DNA from: CAZKWG01 sp964615375 | Lineage (GTDB): Bacteria; Myxococcota_A; UBA796; CAZKWG01 | NCBI GenBank assembly: GCA_964615375.1 | Contig: CAZTOW010000015.1 | Location: 62,001 to 126,000 of the forward strand | Reading direction: 5' to 3' | Length of the DNA stretch: 64,000 nt | In this document: positions 34,267-43,348 of the stretch, piece after piece | Numbering within the stretch: position 1 is the first letter of the stretch | Layout: every line of letters starts with the position of its first letter | Made by a program: the position numbers and the translations under genes | The notes under the pieces: model-generated | What the model saw: only the letters and a program-made list of their open reading frames with translations | The model's database searches: none | Told to the model about the DNA's origin: nothing

Positions 34267-36024
34267 TTAATCCAGCCCGCCGGGCCGATCCAGTCTGTAG
34301 ACGGTGAGGCCCGGGTCAGGCTGCTCCAAGGGGGGCCCGAGGACGGCGCTCAAGAGAGCTTCGACCTGCTCGCGCTCCTGCTCCGGGTAGAGCGCGCCGT
34401 GGACGACGACGTAGCGCAGGCCCTGTCGCGCGAGCAGGCGGGCCCCGAGCGCGAGCTCCAGCTCGGGCAGGCGCTCGGGGAGGGCGCGCGCGGCCCCGGT
34501 CTCCAGGCGCAGCAGCGCGGCCGTCAGCCGGTTGTCCAGGAGCAGCGCCGGCATCGGCTCGTTGAGGCCCCAGGGCACGGGGCGGCCGTGGCAGGTCTGG
34601 TGCCAGAGGTAGACCGCGCGCTCCAGGTTGGGCAGGGAGAGCGGCAGATCCAGCACGGCGCCGGGCTCGGGATCCTCGGCCAGCGTGCGGCAGATCGCGG
34701 GGAGCTCCGCCCGGCTGGAGGGTACCGGAAGGCCGGCGGGCGAGCCCAGGCGCACCTCCAGCAGGAAAGCGGCCCCCAGCGCGAGCGCGATCGGCGCGTG
34801 CAGGCTCGGCCGCGTGGCGCGCGCGACGCCCAGGGCCCCCAGCACCCCCACGGCCAGCGAGACGCAGGTGGCGAAGCGGAAGGGGTGCGAGACCCGACCC
34901 AGCAGGGGCAGGGCGTCGAAGAGGGGCAGGAAGGGGAGCGGGATCTTCCGCCCGTCCACGGTGGGCCAGCCCCCGCCCACGTAGAGGTAGGGGCCCAGGC
35001 TGAGCACGAAGCTGAGGCCGAGCAGCGTGAGCCAGGGCGCCGCCTCCCCGCGCCGCGCCCGCGCCACCCCCACCGCCGCCGCCCCCAGGGCCACCAGCCC
35101 CACGTAGACGACGATGATCAGGTCCTCGCCGAAGAGGGCGTGCAGGTCCGGGCTCGGGGTCTTGCCCGGCCGCACGTAGGCCAGCGCGTCGGTCAGGTTG
35201 TGGTGCATCAGGCTGGCGCGCACGAAGTCCGGGTCCCGGGTCACCAGCGCGTCCCCCGCCTCCAGGGTCGCGCGGAAGGCCAGCAGGGCCGGCGCGCAGA
35301 GCGCCAGCGCCACCCCGCCCGCCAGCGCGAGCCAGGGCAGCAGGCGCCCGAGCCCTCGCGGATCCCGCAGGCCCCGCGTCAGGACGAGCGCGCCCGCCCC
35401 CAGGGCGGCGAAGAGCCCGCCGTACCAGCTCACCAGCGCCGCCGCCGCCCCCGCCAGCCCCAGCCCCACCGCCGCTCTCGGCCCCGGGCGCTCCAGCAGC
35501 GCCAGCGTCGCCAGCAGCGCCAGCGGCAGCCCCCAGGCCGCCACCGTCTCGGAGATCCCGTTCCAGGCCTGCCCCAGCAGGTGCGGGCTGGCCCCGTAGA
35601 CCACCCCCGCCAGCAGGGCCGCGCCCGCGCTCCCCGTCACCTGCCGCGCCAGCAGCCCGGCCGCCAGGGCCGAGCCGGCGAGCCCCAGGATCATCGCCAG
35701 GTTGTAGGCGACCGCCGCCCCCAACGTCCAGGTGACCGGGGCCAGGATCGCCGCCTGGGCCGTGTCGATGAACCACAGCGCCCCGCCGTTCGGCCAGGAC
35801 AGCAGCTCCGTGCGCAGCGGCAGCTCCCCGCGGGCCAGCGCGTCGGCCACGTACTGATAGCCCCAGACGTGGTTCCAGACGTCGTCGCCCGGGTGCCCCA
35901 CCAGCGCGCCCGCCGGGTCCAGCGCCACCGGCCAGGTCAGCGCCACGCCCAGCCCCAGCGCCGCGAGGGCGGGGAGCCAGCGCCGGCCGGGCTTCGCGCG
36001 CGTTCGGTCCGTCGAGGGGTCCAT
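34267..36024 (-). CDS. Multi-spanning membrane protein, GT-C/YfhO-like
   Basis: A 585-residue membrane protein with 10-12 hydrophobic helices and an early loop GHPGDDVWNHVWGYQYVADAL whose Asp-Asp pair is typical of GT-C glycosyltransferases. A soluble C-terminal part of about 150 residues ends the protein. The start could be 36024, 36036 or 36051; none has a decisive ribosome site. A role in sugar transfer to cell-surface glycans is likely but unproven. Confidence 0.7.
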   Translation of the reverse strand: MDPSTDRTRAKPGRRWLPALAALGLGVALTWPVALDPAGALVGHPGDDVWNHVWGYQYVADALARGELPLRTELLSWPNGGALWFIDTAQAAILAPVTWTLGAAVAYNLAMILGLAGSALAAGLLARQVTGSAGAALLAGVVYGASPHLLGQAWNGISETVAAWGLPLALLATLALLERPGPRAAVGLGLAGAAAALVSWYGGLFAALGAGALVLTRGLRDPRGLGRLLPWLALAGGVALALCAPALLAFRATLEAGDALVTRDPDFVRASLMHHNLTDALAYVRPGKTPSPDLHALFGEDLIIVVYVGLVALGAAAVGVARARRGEAAPWLTLLGLSFVLSLGPYLYVGGGWPTVDGRKIPLPFLPLFDALPLLGRVSHPFRFATCVSLAVGVLGALGVARATRPSLHAPIALALGAAFLLEVRLGSPAGLPVPSSRAELPAICRTLAEDPEPGAVLDLPLSLPNLERAVYLWHQTCHGRPVPWGLNEPMPALLLDNRLTAALLRLETGAARALPERLPELELALGARLLARQGLRYVVVHGALYPEQEREQVEALLSAVLGPPLEQPDPGLTVYRLDRPGGLD

Positions 36025-36076
36025 CGAGCCTCGCATCCTACCCCGAGGCACCCGGCGCTCGGGCTATGATCGCCCC

Positions 36077-36892
36077 GTGAGGCTCCTCCCCTTCGCGCTG
36101 CTGCTCGCCTGCGCCGATCCCCGGCCCCTGCCCGCCGAGGCCTCCGCCCGGCAGACCGACGCGCTGCGGGCCGAGGCTCCCCCCGCCCTGGCGCGCGCCC
36201 TCTACGAGGCCCCCGTGGGCCCCGCCCCGCTCGCCCGCGAGCAGCGTGTCCGCCTCCTGGTCTGGCTGGACCGCATGGCGCTGGACCGGGGGCAGCTGGA
36301 GCGCCTCGAGGCCCTCCGGGGGAGCGCGCTGGCCCAGGTGGAGCGGGTCCGCGCGGCCGAGCAGGAGCTCAGCGCCCGCCGCCAGGCGCAGACCGGGCCG
36401 ATCTACGACGAGATCTGGGCCGCGCTCGCCGCCGGGGAGGACCCGGACGGGCCCCGCCTGCGCGCGGCGGCCGAGGCCCTCGACGCCGCCGGGGGAGGCC
36501 AGGAGCTGCTGCGCCTCCGCCTGGAGGGCGTGCGCCTCATCCTGGAGAGCGAGCGCGCCTTCCTGGAGACCTTGAGCGAGGCGCAGGAGGCGCGGCTGGC
36601 CGAGGGGCTGTTCGCGCTGCGCCGCCGCCTCGATCCGCTCGGCGCGCCGGGGGACTGGGAGGCGCTGGTGGGGCCGGGCTTCGAGCCCAGCGCCGCCGCC
36701 CTGCTGCTGCGCGGCACCAGCGCCGGCCTGGAGGATCCTCAGGATCTCGGCGCCCTGTGGGGGGCCTCCAGCGATCCGGGCGAGCGTGCGCTGCCCGAGG
36801 CCCGGCGCGAGGCCATCCTCTTCCTCCTGCTCCTGGAGCCCGGGCTGGACGAGGCCATCGCCGCCGCGCGCGCGCTCACGGGGGCCGGCTGA
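36077..36892 (+). CDS. Helical lipoprotein of unknown function
   Basis: A 271-residue product with a short lipoprotein signal (FALLLAC, Cys12) and a mature region of long Glu/Arg/Leu helices (AEQELSARRQAQ, LILESERAFLETLSEAQEARLAEG). The composition resembles Spy/CpxP-like periplasmic proteins, but no LTxxQ motif is clear. The gene is monocistronic, divergent from the membrane protein gene, and its stop touches the convergent glycosyltransferase stop. Confidence 0.65.
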   Translation: MRLLPFALLLACADPRPLPAEASARQTDALRAEAPPALARALYEAPVGPAPLAREQRVRLLVWLDRMALDRGQLERLEALRGSALAQVERVRAAEQELSARRQAQTGPIYDEIWAALAAGEDPDGPRLRAAAEALDAAGGGQELLRLRLEGVRLILESERAFLETLSEAQEARLAEGLFALRRRLDPLGAPGDWEALVGPGFEPSAAALLLRGTSAGLEDPQDLGALWGASSDPGERALPEARREAILFLLLLEPGLDEAIAAARALTGAG

Positions 36893-37696
36893 TCAGCGGG
36901 CCCGGCTGACCCAGTCGCGCAGGCCCTCGCCGAGCCCGCGCAGGCGCTCCGGGTCGCCTCCCTCGCGGAGCACCTGCCCGAGCGCGAGCCCCACCGCCAG
37001 CCCGCCCCGCCAGCCGCCGTCCAGGTAGCGGAGGTGGCCGGAGATCGCGTGGCGCTGGGCCGCGCGCGTCCGCCGCCCCAGCGTGGCCCCGCCCAGGTGG
37101 ACCACCCGCGCCGCGGGCACCAGCAGCACGCGACGCCCCCGGGCCCGCAGGTCTCTACACAGCGCCAGATCCTCGAAGCCGTGCCGGTAGGCCGGATCCA
37201 GGCGCGTAGACGCCGCGACCAGCATCGCCGCGCCGCTGATCGCCTCCACCTCGGTCACCTGGCCCTCCCGCAGCGCCGCGCCGCTCGCGTCCGCCGCCGG
37301 CCCCAGGCTGCGGCGCTCGCGCACCCGCCCCCACCAGCTCAGCTCGAAGCCCGCCGAGAGCAGGCCCTCCGGGCCGTAGATCAGCGGGCCCGCCGCCCCC
37401 GTGTCCTCGCGCCAGGCCGCCGCCAGCAGGTCCACGGCCCCCGGGGCCGGCGTGGCGTCGTCGTTCAGCAGCAGGCTGTGGGTGGCGCCCTGGGCCTCCG
37501 CGGCGGCGAGCCCGGCGTTGACCGCCCGCGCGAAGCCCTCCTCGCCCGAGGTGCGCACGCGGATCACCCCCGGCGGCCTCACCCGCCCGTCCGCCGAGTC
37601 GTCCACCACCACCACCGGCAGCGCGGCGACCGAGCGCAGCGCCCGCTCCAGCAGATCGAGGCGGTGGTGGCAGGGGATGACGACGAAGATTCTCAT
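36893..37696 (-). CDS. Family 2 glycosyltransferase
   Basis: A 267-residue GT-A enzyme starting at the ATG at 37696 (MRIFVVIPCHHRLDLLERAL). It has the VVVVDDSADG strand and the SLLLNDDATP metal-binding DD motif. A later block (GFEDLALCRDLRARG) carries the ED element of rhamnosyl-type family 2 enzymes. The frame remains open for 2 kb upstream, but that part is antisense to two plus-strand genes. Likely role: adding sugar to a surface polysaccharide. Confidence 0.85.
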   Translation of the reverse strand: MRIFVVIPCHHRLDLLERALRSVAALPVVVVDDSADGRVRPPGVIRVRTSGEEGFARAVNAGLAAAEAQGATHSLLLNDDATPAPGAVDLLAAAWREDTGAAGPLIYGPEGLLSAGFELSWWGRVRERRSLGPAADASGAALREGQVTEVEAISGAAMLVAASTRLDPAYRHGFEDLALCRDLRARGRRVLLVPAARVVHLGGATLGRRTRAAQRHAISGHLRYLDGGWRGGLAVGLALGQVLREGGDPERLRGLGEGLRDWVSRAR

Positions 37697-37807
37697 ACGG
37701 ATCTGGTAGGAGATTGCGCGCTCCGGGGCGTCGAGAGCGCGTGGATCCAACGAGACGCTTGGGGATCGCGCGTCAGCGTAGTATACTCCTCCGACTGGAG
37801 TCTCGCG

Positions 37808-38389
37808 GTGAAGCTCATTCGGGCAATCCTCAAGGTCGCGCTGAGCCCTCCCATCGTCCTGATGGTGACGAAGGTCTACATCCCGGTGCTCTTCCCGCTG
37901 ACCTTCCTCATCGCGCTGAGCGCGGTGAGCCTGGACCAGGCGCTGGACCCGCTCGTGCAGTCCACGCTCGGCTTCTCCACGGCCGCGGGCTTCCTCCCCA
38001 CGCCGACGAACTACTGGGTGGCGCTGGCTTCTTTCGTGCTCGGCGCCTTCCTCTGGCTCTGGACCTACGAGCAGCTCGTCCGCGTGGGCAAGGGCAGCCC
38101 CTCCCCCACCGCCGGCCGCACGCTGGTGCTGGTGCGCAGCGGGATCTACGCCTACAGCCGCAACCCCTCCCTCTATGGGAAGACGCTGGGCGTGCTGGCC
38201 GTCGGATTCGCCTTGAACTCGTTCTCGTTCTGCTTCATACTGGTGCCTGCACTTCTCGCCGGCTCCCTCGTCGAGAAGGTCTGGCGCCAGGAGCCACAGC
38301 TGGTAGAGGTATTCGGGGAGGAGTACCTCAAGTACCAGCGTGAGGTTCCGCTGTTCATCCCCTGGAAGATCTTCTTTCCCAAACGATAG
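37808..38389 (+). CDS. Isoprenylcysteine methyltransferase-like membrane protein
   Basis: A 193-residue protein with four to five helices. It starts at a GTG with GGAG nine bases upstream. The C-terminal half has the ICMT/PEMT signature: YAYSRNPSLYGKTLGVLAVG and EEYLKYQREVPLFIPW. Such enzymes methylate lipids or prenylated groups with S-adenosylmethionine. It precedes the B12 radical SAM gene by 42 bp on the same strand, suggesting a shared lipid modification pathway. Confidence 0.8.
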   Translation: MKLIRAILKVALSPPIVLMVTKVYIPVLFPLTFLIALSAVSLDQALDPLVQSTLGFSTAAGFLPTPTNYWVALASFVLGAFLWLWTYEQLVRVGKGSPSPTAGRTLVLVRSGIYAYSRNPSLYGKTLGVLAVGFALNSFSFCFILVPALLAGSLVEKVWRQEPQLVEVFGEEYLKYQREVPLFIPWKIFFPKR

Positions 38390-38431
38390 TCCCTCGAGCG
38401 AACACCCGATCGGGCCTGGAGTGAGGAGCGC

Positions 38432-39883
38432 ATGGACATCACCCTGATCAACCCCCCTGAGCAGCTTCGCGTGTGGGCGGGCATCCCCAAGGCGCACGCC
38501 CACGGCGTGTACTGCTTCCCGCCCCTGGGCCTCATGCACATTCAGGCGGGCGTCGAGAAGCGGTCCAGCTTCAAGGCCGAGGTCGTCGATCCGGTCGTGG
38601 ACAACCTGGACTACCCCGACTTCGAGCAGATGCTCAAGCGCTACCCGCTCGACCTGGTCGGCATCTCCACGTACACGCACTCGCTGCCTGACGTGCAGAT
38701 GACCATCAACCTGGTCCGCAAGCTGAACCCGAACGCCCACATCGTGCTGGGCGGGCCGCACTGCGCGATGTTCCCCGAGTACGCGATCCAGCTCGGCGGC
38801 ATCGACGCGATGGTCACGGGCGACGGCGAGGACGCCTTCCTCGAGATCGTGAAGGCCTACAACGCCGGCAAGGACTACGCGGGCATCCAGGGCGTGTGGT
38901 GGAAGTCCAGCGACGGTCAGGTGGTGCGCAACCCCGACCGGCCCTCCACCAAGAACCTGAGCTCCTACCCCTGGCCCGACCGCAGCCGCGTCCGCTACAA
39001 GGACTACTACCTGCCGGGCACGAAGCAGCCGCTGGTCACCACCGCGATGACCAGCCGCGGCTGTCCGCACTCCTGCCCCTTCTGCCTGACCTACAAGAAG
39101 CAGTACCGCATCCGCGACATCGACGACATCCTCGATGAGATGGAGCACTGCCTCAGCCTGGGCATCACCGAGTGCCACTTCATCGACGACCTGTTCACGC
39201 CGAACAGCCAGTGGGTGCTCAAGTTCTGTGACGCCATCGAGCGCCGCGGCCTCAAGTTCAACTGGGGCTACAAGACGACGATCGCCGGCACCACGCGCGA
39301 GCAGATCCGCCGCTGCCGCGAGACGGGCTGCACGAAGATCCACTTCGGCGTGGAGAGCGCGAACAACGAGGGCCTGGACACGCTCGGCAAGCACTGCGAC
39401 ACCGACGACGTGCACCGCGTCTTCAAGTGGTGCCGTGAGGAGGGCGTGCGCTCGGTGGCCTACATCATGGTCGCCGGCCCCCACGAGCGGACCATGGAAG
39501 AGGCCTGCAAGAACATCGACGAGATGATCAAGCTGGAGGCGGAGTACGCGGTGTTCGCCGTCTACTCGCCCTACCCCGGCACGGAGAGCTTCGCCGACGG
39601 CGCGAAGAAGGGCCTGTACCCGGCGGACTGCTGGGATCGCATGATGAAGGACCCGCTCTGCGGCGTCGAGGTCCCGGTCTGCTGGGAGGAGCACCTCTCC
39701 CGCGAGCAGATCCTGGAGCTGCTCAAGATCGCGCACCGCAAGTTCTACATGCGCCCGCAGTTCATCGCCCGCCAGGTCCTCGGCATCGAGACCGGCGCCG
39801 AGTTCAAGCGCCTGTTCAGCGGCTTCCTGTCGCTGGCCAAGCTCGAGCTGCTGAACGCGAAGTCCCGCACCGCGCCGGTGTGA
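38432..39883 (+). CDS. B12-binding radical SAM enzyme
   Basis: A 483-residue enzyme. The N-terminal cobalamin-binding domain (about 1-150) has PPLGLMHIQAG and VLGGPHCAMFPE. The radical SAM motif is SRGCPHSCPFCLTYKKQ (CxxxCxxC) near residue 215. Barrel segments HFGVESANNEGL and GPHERTMEEA follow, with a C-terminal helical part. This class often methylates or rearranges lipids and natural products (BchE/HpnR-type). Codon use is more A/C-rich (AAC, AAG) than nearby genes, a sign of high expression. A terminator-like hairpin follows. Confidence 0.9.
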   Translation: MDITLINPPEQLRVWAGIPKAHAHGVYCFPPLGLMHIQAGVEKRSSFKAEVVDPVVDNLDYPDFEQMLKRYPLDLVGISTYTHSLPDVQMTINLVRKLNPNAHIVLGGPHCAMFPEYAIQLGGIDAMVTGDGEDAFLEIVKAYNAGKDYAGIQGVWWKSSDGQVVRNPDRPSTKNLSSYPWPDRSRVRYKDYYLPGTKQPLVTTAMTSRGCPHSCPFCLTYKKQYRIRDIDDILDEMEHCLSLGITECHFIDDLFTPNSQWVLKFCDAIERRGLKFNWGYKTTIAGTTREQIRRCRETGCTKIHFGVESANNEGLDTLGKHCDTDDVHRVFKWCREEGVRSVAYIMVAGPHERTMEEACKNIDEMIKLEAEYAVFAVYSPYPGTESFADGAKKGLYPADCWDRMMKDPLCGVEVPVCWEEHLSREQILELLKIAHRKFYMRPQFIARQVLGIETGAEFKRLFSGFLSLAKLELLNAKSRTAPV

Positions 39884-39903
39884 GCCTGCGCCATCGGTAG
39901 AGG

Positions 39904-39932
39904 AGAGGGGCCGCGAGCCCCTCTTCGTCTTT
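39904..39932 (+). terminator. Rho-independent terminator after radical SAM gene
   Basis: AGAGGGGC (39904-39911) pairs with GCCCCTCT (39917-39924) around a 5-base loop, followed by TCGTCTTT. It lies 20 bp after the stop codon at 39883. Confidence 0.75.
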
Positions 39933-39944
39933 CAGGAGGTCCCG

Positions 39945-40229
39945 ATGTTCGCCCTGATCATCCTGCTGGCCCTGGTGCCCGCGGAGACCTGGTCGATGCG
40001 CACGGCCCGGATGGAGGGCGCGGCCGGCAACGTCCGCGAGGCGGCCGGCGCGCTGGCGACGACCGCGGAGGAGATCGCCTCTGGGGGGCGGGTGCGGGAC
40101 GTGGCCTTGCTGCGCAGCCAGGCCTCCACCCTGCACCAGCGCGTGCTGAGCGCCGGGCTGGCCGCCAGCCTGCTCGACCAGCCGGAGCCGGGGGCGGCGC
40201 CCTCGCCGGAGGGGGGGCCGACTCGTTAG
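39945..40229 (+). CDS. Small exported protein (94 aa)
   Basis: A 94-residue product with an excellent ribosome site (CAGGAGGT, five bases before ATG). Residues 1-14 are hydrophobic (LIILLALVPA) and may be a short signal peptide. The mature part is Ala-rich helical (AAGALATTAEEIASGG) with a Pro/Gly tail. No family is recognised. It lies just before kbl on the same strand. Confidence 0.6.
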   Translation: MFALIILLALVPAETWSMRTARMEGAAGNVREAAGALATTAEEIASGGRVRDVALLRSQASTLHQRVLSAGLAASLLDQPEPGAAPSPEGGPTR

Positions 40230-40257
40230 GCTGTCGCTCCACCACGGAGTGCGCGCC

Positions 40258-41454
40258 ATGTACACCTCCTTCCGCGAGCGCCTGCAGACCGAGCTCCAGG
40301 GCATCCGCGACGCCGGCCTCTACAAGAACGAGCGCGTGATCATCACGCCGCAGTCTGCCGAGATCCAGGTGGCGGGCGGGGCGGAGGTGTTGAACTTCTG
40401 CGCGAACAATTACCTGGGGCTGGCCGACCACCCGGCGCTGGTGGACGCGGCCAAGGCGGCCCTGGACCAGTACGGCTACGGGCTGGCCAGCGTGCGCTTC
40501 ATCTGCGGCACCCAGGACCAGCACAAGGCCCTGGAGGCGCAGATCAGCGGCTTCCTGGAGACGGAGGACACCATCCTCTACTCGAGCTGCTTCGACGCCA
40601 ACGCCGGGCTCTTCGAGACCCTGCTGATCGAGCAGGACGCCATCGTCTCCGACCAGCTCAACCACGCCTCGATCATCGACGGGATCCGCCTGGCCAAGGC
40701 CATGCGCTACCGCTACGACCACCTGGACCTGGCCGACCTGGACCGCAAGCTGAGCGAGGCCGCCGACGCGGGCGCCCGCTACAAGCTGGTCGCCACCGAC
40801 GGCGTCTTCTCCATGGACGGGGACATCGCGCCGCTGGGCGCCATCTGCGACATCGCCGAGAAGCACGAAGCCCTGGTCATGGTGGACGACAGCCACGCCA
40901 CCGGCTTCGTCGGCCGCACCGGCCGCGGCAGCATCGAGCACTGCGGGGTGATGGGCCGGGTGGACGTGATCACCAGCACCCTGGGCAAGGCCCTGGGCGG
41001 GGCCTCGGGCGGCTTCACGTCCGGCCGCAAGGAGATCATCGAGCTCCTCCGCCAGCGCTCGCGCCCCTACCTCTTCTCCAACACGCTGCCGCCCGCCATC
41101 GTGGGCGCCGCCCGCGCCGCCTTCGAGATGCTGGCCGGCTCCACTGAGCGCCGCGACCGGCTGGAGGCCAACACCCAGCAATTCCGCGCCGCCATGACGA
41201 AGGTGGGCTTCGCCATCCGGCCCGGCGTCCACCCCATCGTCCCCATCATGCTGGGCGAGGCGCGGCTGGCCTCCGAGATGGCCGACCGCATGCTGAAGCG
41301 CGGCATCTACGTCATCGGCTTCAGCTTCCCGGTGGTCCCGAAGGGCCAGGCGCGCATCCGCGTGCAGATCTCCGCCGCGCACGAGCCCGAGCACATCGAC
41401 CGCGCGGTGGCCGCCTTCGTCGAGGTCGGGCGCGAGCTCGGGGTGATCTCGTGA
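40258..41454 (+). CDS. kbl: Glycine C-acetyltransferase (2-amino-3-ketobutyrate CoA ligase)
   Basis: A 398-residue PLP enzyme, exactly the usual Kbl length. Motifs are FCANNYLGLADHP, FICGTQDQHKALE, VMVDDSHATGFVG (PLP ring Asp) and the Schiff-base lysine in TSTLGKALGGASGG. It splits 2-amino-3-ketobutyrate with CoA into glycine and acetyl-CoA in threonine breakdown. The usual partner tdh is not adjacent; the next gene is an epimerase-type dehydrogenase that could fill a related step. Confidence 0.95.
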   Translation: MYTSFRERLQTELQGIRDAGLYKNERVIITPQSAEIQVAGGAEVLNFCANNYLGLADHPALVDAAKAALDQYGYGLASVRFICGTQDQHKALEAQISGFLETEDTILYSSCFDANAGLFETLLIEQDAIVSDQLNHASIIDGIRLAKAMRYRYDHLDLADLDRKLSEAADAGARYKLVATDGVFSMDGDIAPLGAICDIAEKHEALVMVDDSHATGFVGRTGRGSIEHCGVMGRVDVITSTLGKALGGASGGFTSGRKEIIELLRQRSRPYLFSNTLPPAIVGAARAAFEMLAGSTERRDRLEANTQQFRAAMTKVGFAIRPGVHPIVPIMLGEARLASEMADRMLKRGIYVIGFSFPVVPKGQARIRVQISAAHEPEHIDRAVAAFVEVGRELGVIS

Positions 41455-41470
41455 GCCCTCGGGCGCGCGC

Positions 41471-42460
41471 GTGAGGGCGCTGGTCACCGGCGGCGGCGGC
41501 TTCCTGGGTCGCCGCGTCGTGGAGCTCCTGCTGGCCGAGGGCCACGCGGTGCGCTTCCTGGCCCGGCAGCGCTACCCGGAGGTGGAGGCGCTGGGCGCGG
41601 AGGGCCTGAGCGTGGACCTGCGGGAGACCGGGGCCCTGGCCAGGGCGCTCGAGGGCGTGGACGTGGTCTTCCACGTCGCGGGGAAGGCGGGCTTCTGGGG
41701 CGACCCGGCCGAGTACCTGGCGATCAACCGGGACGGCACGCGGAACCTGCTGGAGGCCGTGCGCGCGGCCGGCGTGCCCCGCCTGCTCTACACCAGCACG
41801 CCCTCGGTCATCGGCTACTCCACCGACGCCGAGGGCATCGCCGAGGCGCCCTACGCGAGCGAGCACCTCTCGCCCTACCCCAGCTCCAAGGCCGCCGCCG
41901 AGCAGCTCGTGCTCGCGGCCAACGGCCCCGGGCTGGCCACGGTGGCCCTGCGCCCGCACCTCATCTTCGGCCCCGGCGATCCCCACCTCCTGCCCCGGGT
42001 CGTCGCCCGCGCCCGCGAGGGCCGGATGATGATCGTCGGCGACGGAAAGAACCGGGTGGACCTGACCTACATCGACAACGCCGCCTGGGCCCACCTGGAC
42101 GCCGAGCGCCGCCTGACCGGGCCGGACGCGCCCTGCGCCGGTCGCGCCTACTTCATCTCCAACGGCGAGCCCGTCGTGCTGTGGGAGTGGCTCAACGCCC
42201 TGCTCCCGCGGGTGGGGGCGCCCGCCATCACCCGGCGGGTCTCCTACGCCACCGCCGCGCGCCTGGGGGCGGCGATGGAGTGGGCCTGGCGCAGCTTCGG
42301 CCTCAGCGGCGAGCCGCGGATGACCCGCTTCCTGGCCAGCGCGCTGGCCCGCTCCCACTGGTACGACATGGGCCCGGCCGAGCGCGACCTGGGCTACCGC
42401 CCGCGGGTGGGGATGGCGGAGGCGACGGAGCGGACGGCGGCCTGGTTCGGGCGGGGGTGA
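41471..42460 (+). CDS. NAD(P)-dependent epimerase/3-beta-HSD-type dehydrogenase
   Basis: A 329-residue short-chain-type enzyme. It starts at a GTG 16 bp after kbl. The Rossmann motif is TGGGGFLG. The catalytic Tyr/Lys pair is in SPYPSSKAAAEQLV (YxxxK), preceded by the TSTPSVIGY serine. The sequence is closest in style to OleD-like 2-alkyl-3-ketoalkanoate reductases and sterol 3-beta-HSDs. Co-location with kbl also allows a role on threonine-derived keto acids. Confidence 0.85.
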   Translation: MRALVTGGGGFLGRRVVELLLAEGHAVRFLARQRYPEVEALGAEGLSVDLRETGALARALEGVDVVFHVAGKAGFWGDPAEYLAINRDGTRNLLEAVRAAGVPRLLYTSTPSVIGYSTDAEGIAEAPYASEHLSPYPSSKAAAEQLVLAANGPGLATVALRPHLIFGPGDPHLLPRVVARAREGRMMIVGDGKNRVDLTYIDNAAWAHLDAERRLTGPDAPCAGRAYFISNGEPVVLWEWLNALLPRVGAPAITRRVSYATAARLGAAMEWAWRSFGLSGEPRMTRFLASALARSHWYDMGPAERDLGYRPRVGMAEATERTAAWFGRG

Positions 42461-42487
42461 GGGGGCGGGACCACGCGGCCGGGGTTA

Positions 42488-42499
42488 TACATTTTTGTA
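42488..42499. promoter_or_regulatory. Operator/promoter candidate of the TacAT-like pair
   Basis: TACA-TTTT-TGTA is a small palindrome in an AT-rich island (TTATACATTTTTGTAG) just before the ribosome site (AGAGGTG) of the antitoxin gene. TATACA may also be the -10 element. RHH antitoxins usually bind such sites to repress their own promoter. Confidence 0.5.
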
Positions 42500-42509
42500 G
42501 AGGTGCCCC

Positions 42510-42803
42510 ATGGCCGCCCCGCAGGTCCAGATCTCCGCCTTCGTCTCCGAAGAGACCCGCATGCTCCTCGATCGGGCCGCCGAGGCGCGCGGGCTCAAGA
42601 AGGGGCACGTCATCGAGGAGGCGCTCCTCCACTACCTGCACGCGCTCCGCGAGCTGCCCTCCGACGTGATCGTGCCGAGCCACCTCGTGCTCACCGAGAG
42701 CTCCGCGCGCGCGGTCCAGGAGGCGCTCGCCCATCCCGGCGCGCCCACGCCGGCCATGCGGGCGCTGATGGCGGGCGAGGGCGGAGAAGATGTACCCACC
42801 TGA
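42510..42803 (+). CDS. DUF1778/TacA-type antitoxin
   Basis: A 97-residue protein. The N-terminal ribbon-helix-helix is QISAFVSEETRMLLDRAAEA followed by KKGHVIEEALLHYL. The C-terminal part (VLTESSARAVQEALAHP) matches the DUF1778 segment that covers the partner acetyltransferase. It ends 14 bp inside the toxin gene, so the two are translated together. It likely neutralises the toxin and represses the operon. Confidence 0.85.
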   Translation: MAAPQVQISAFVSEETRMLLDRAAEARGLKKGHVIEEALLHYLHALRELPSDVIVPSHLVLTESSARAVQEALAHPGAPTPAMRALMAGEGGEDVPT

Positions 42804-43338
42804 GCCCGCCCCACCCCCTGCGCTTCTCGTGCGTCGCCTGGAGCCCGGCGACGACCGCTCGACCTTTCGCTCCGGGGACATCGACCTGGATCGCTTCTTT
42901 CAGCGCTATGCGGGGCAGAACCAGTTCCGGCACCACATCGGCACCACCTGGGTCGCCGTGGACGGCGCTACCATCCTCGGCTTCGCCACGGTGAGCGCGG
43001 CGCACCTCGAGGTGGGCGCCCTCCCCGAGCCCGAGCGCAGGCGCCTGCCCGCCTATCCGCTCCCCGTCCTGCGCCTGGCCCGGCTCGCGGTGGCCTTGGA
43101 CGCGCAGGGCAGGGGTGTCGGGCGCCTGCTGCTGCGGGCCGTGTTCACGCTCGCCTGGCGCATGGCGGAGGACATGGGCTGCGTCGGGGTGCTGGTAGAC
43201 GCGAAGCCGGGCGCGGTCCGCTACTACGCGGGCCTGGGCTTCCGGGAGCTGGAGCACACGCGGGGGGCGCTGGAGGATCGTCCGCAGCCGACGCCGATGT
43301 TCCTGGAGCTGGCCGCCATCCCGAGGCCGGGCGCCTGA
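42790..43338 (+). CDS. GNAT-fold toxin, TacT/AtaT-like
   Basis: A 182-residue acetyltransferase. The N-terminus has the toxin-type FRSGDIDLDRFFQRYAGQNQ. The acetyl-CoA site is RLAVALDAQGRGVGRLLLRA. The C-terminus has AVRYYAGLGFREL with the catalytic tyrosine typical of the group. TacT/AtaT enzymes acetylate charged tRNAs and stop translation. It overlaps the antitoxin gene by 14 bp. Confidence 0.85.
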   Translation: MYPPEPAPPPALLVRRLEPGDDRSTFRSGDIDLDRFFQRYAGQNQFRHHIGTTWVAVDGATILGFATVSAAHLEVGALPEPERRRLPAYPLPVLRLARLAVALDAQGRGVGRLLLRAVFTLAWRMAEDMGCVGVLVDAKPGAVRYYAGLGFRELEHTRGALEDRPQPTPMFLELAAIPRPGA

Positions 43339-43348
43339 TCGCCCTCGC

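Noticed and set aside
37697..39736. Upstream extension of the family 2 glycosyltransferase frame
   Set aside because: It lies antisense to the methyltransferase and B12 radical SAM genes and has low-complexity composition.
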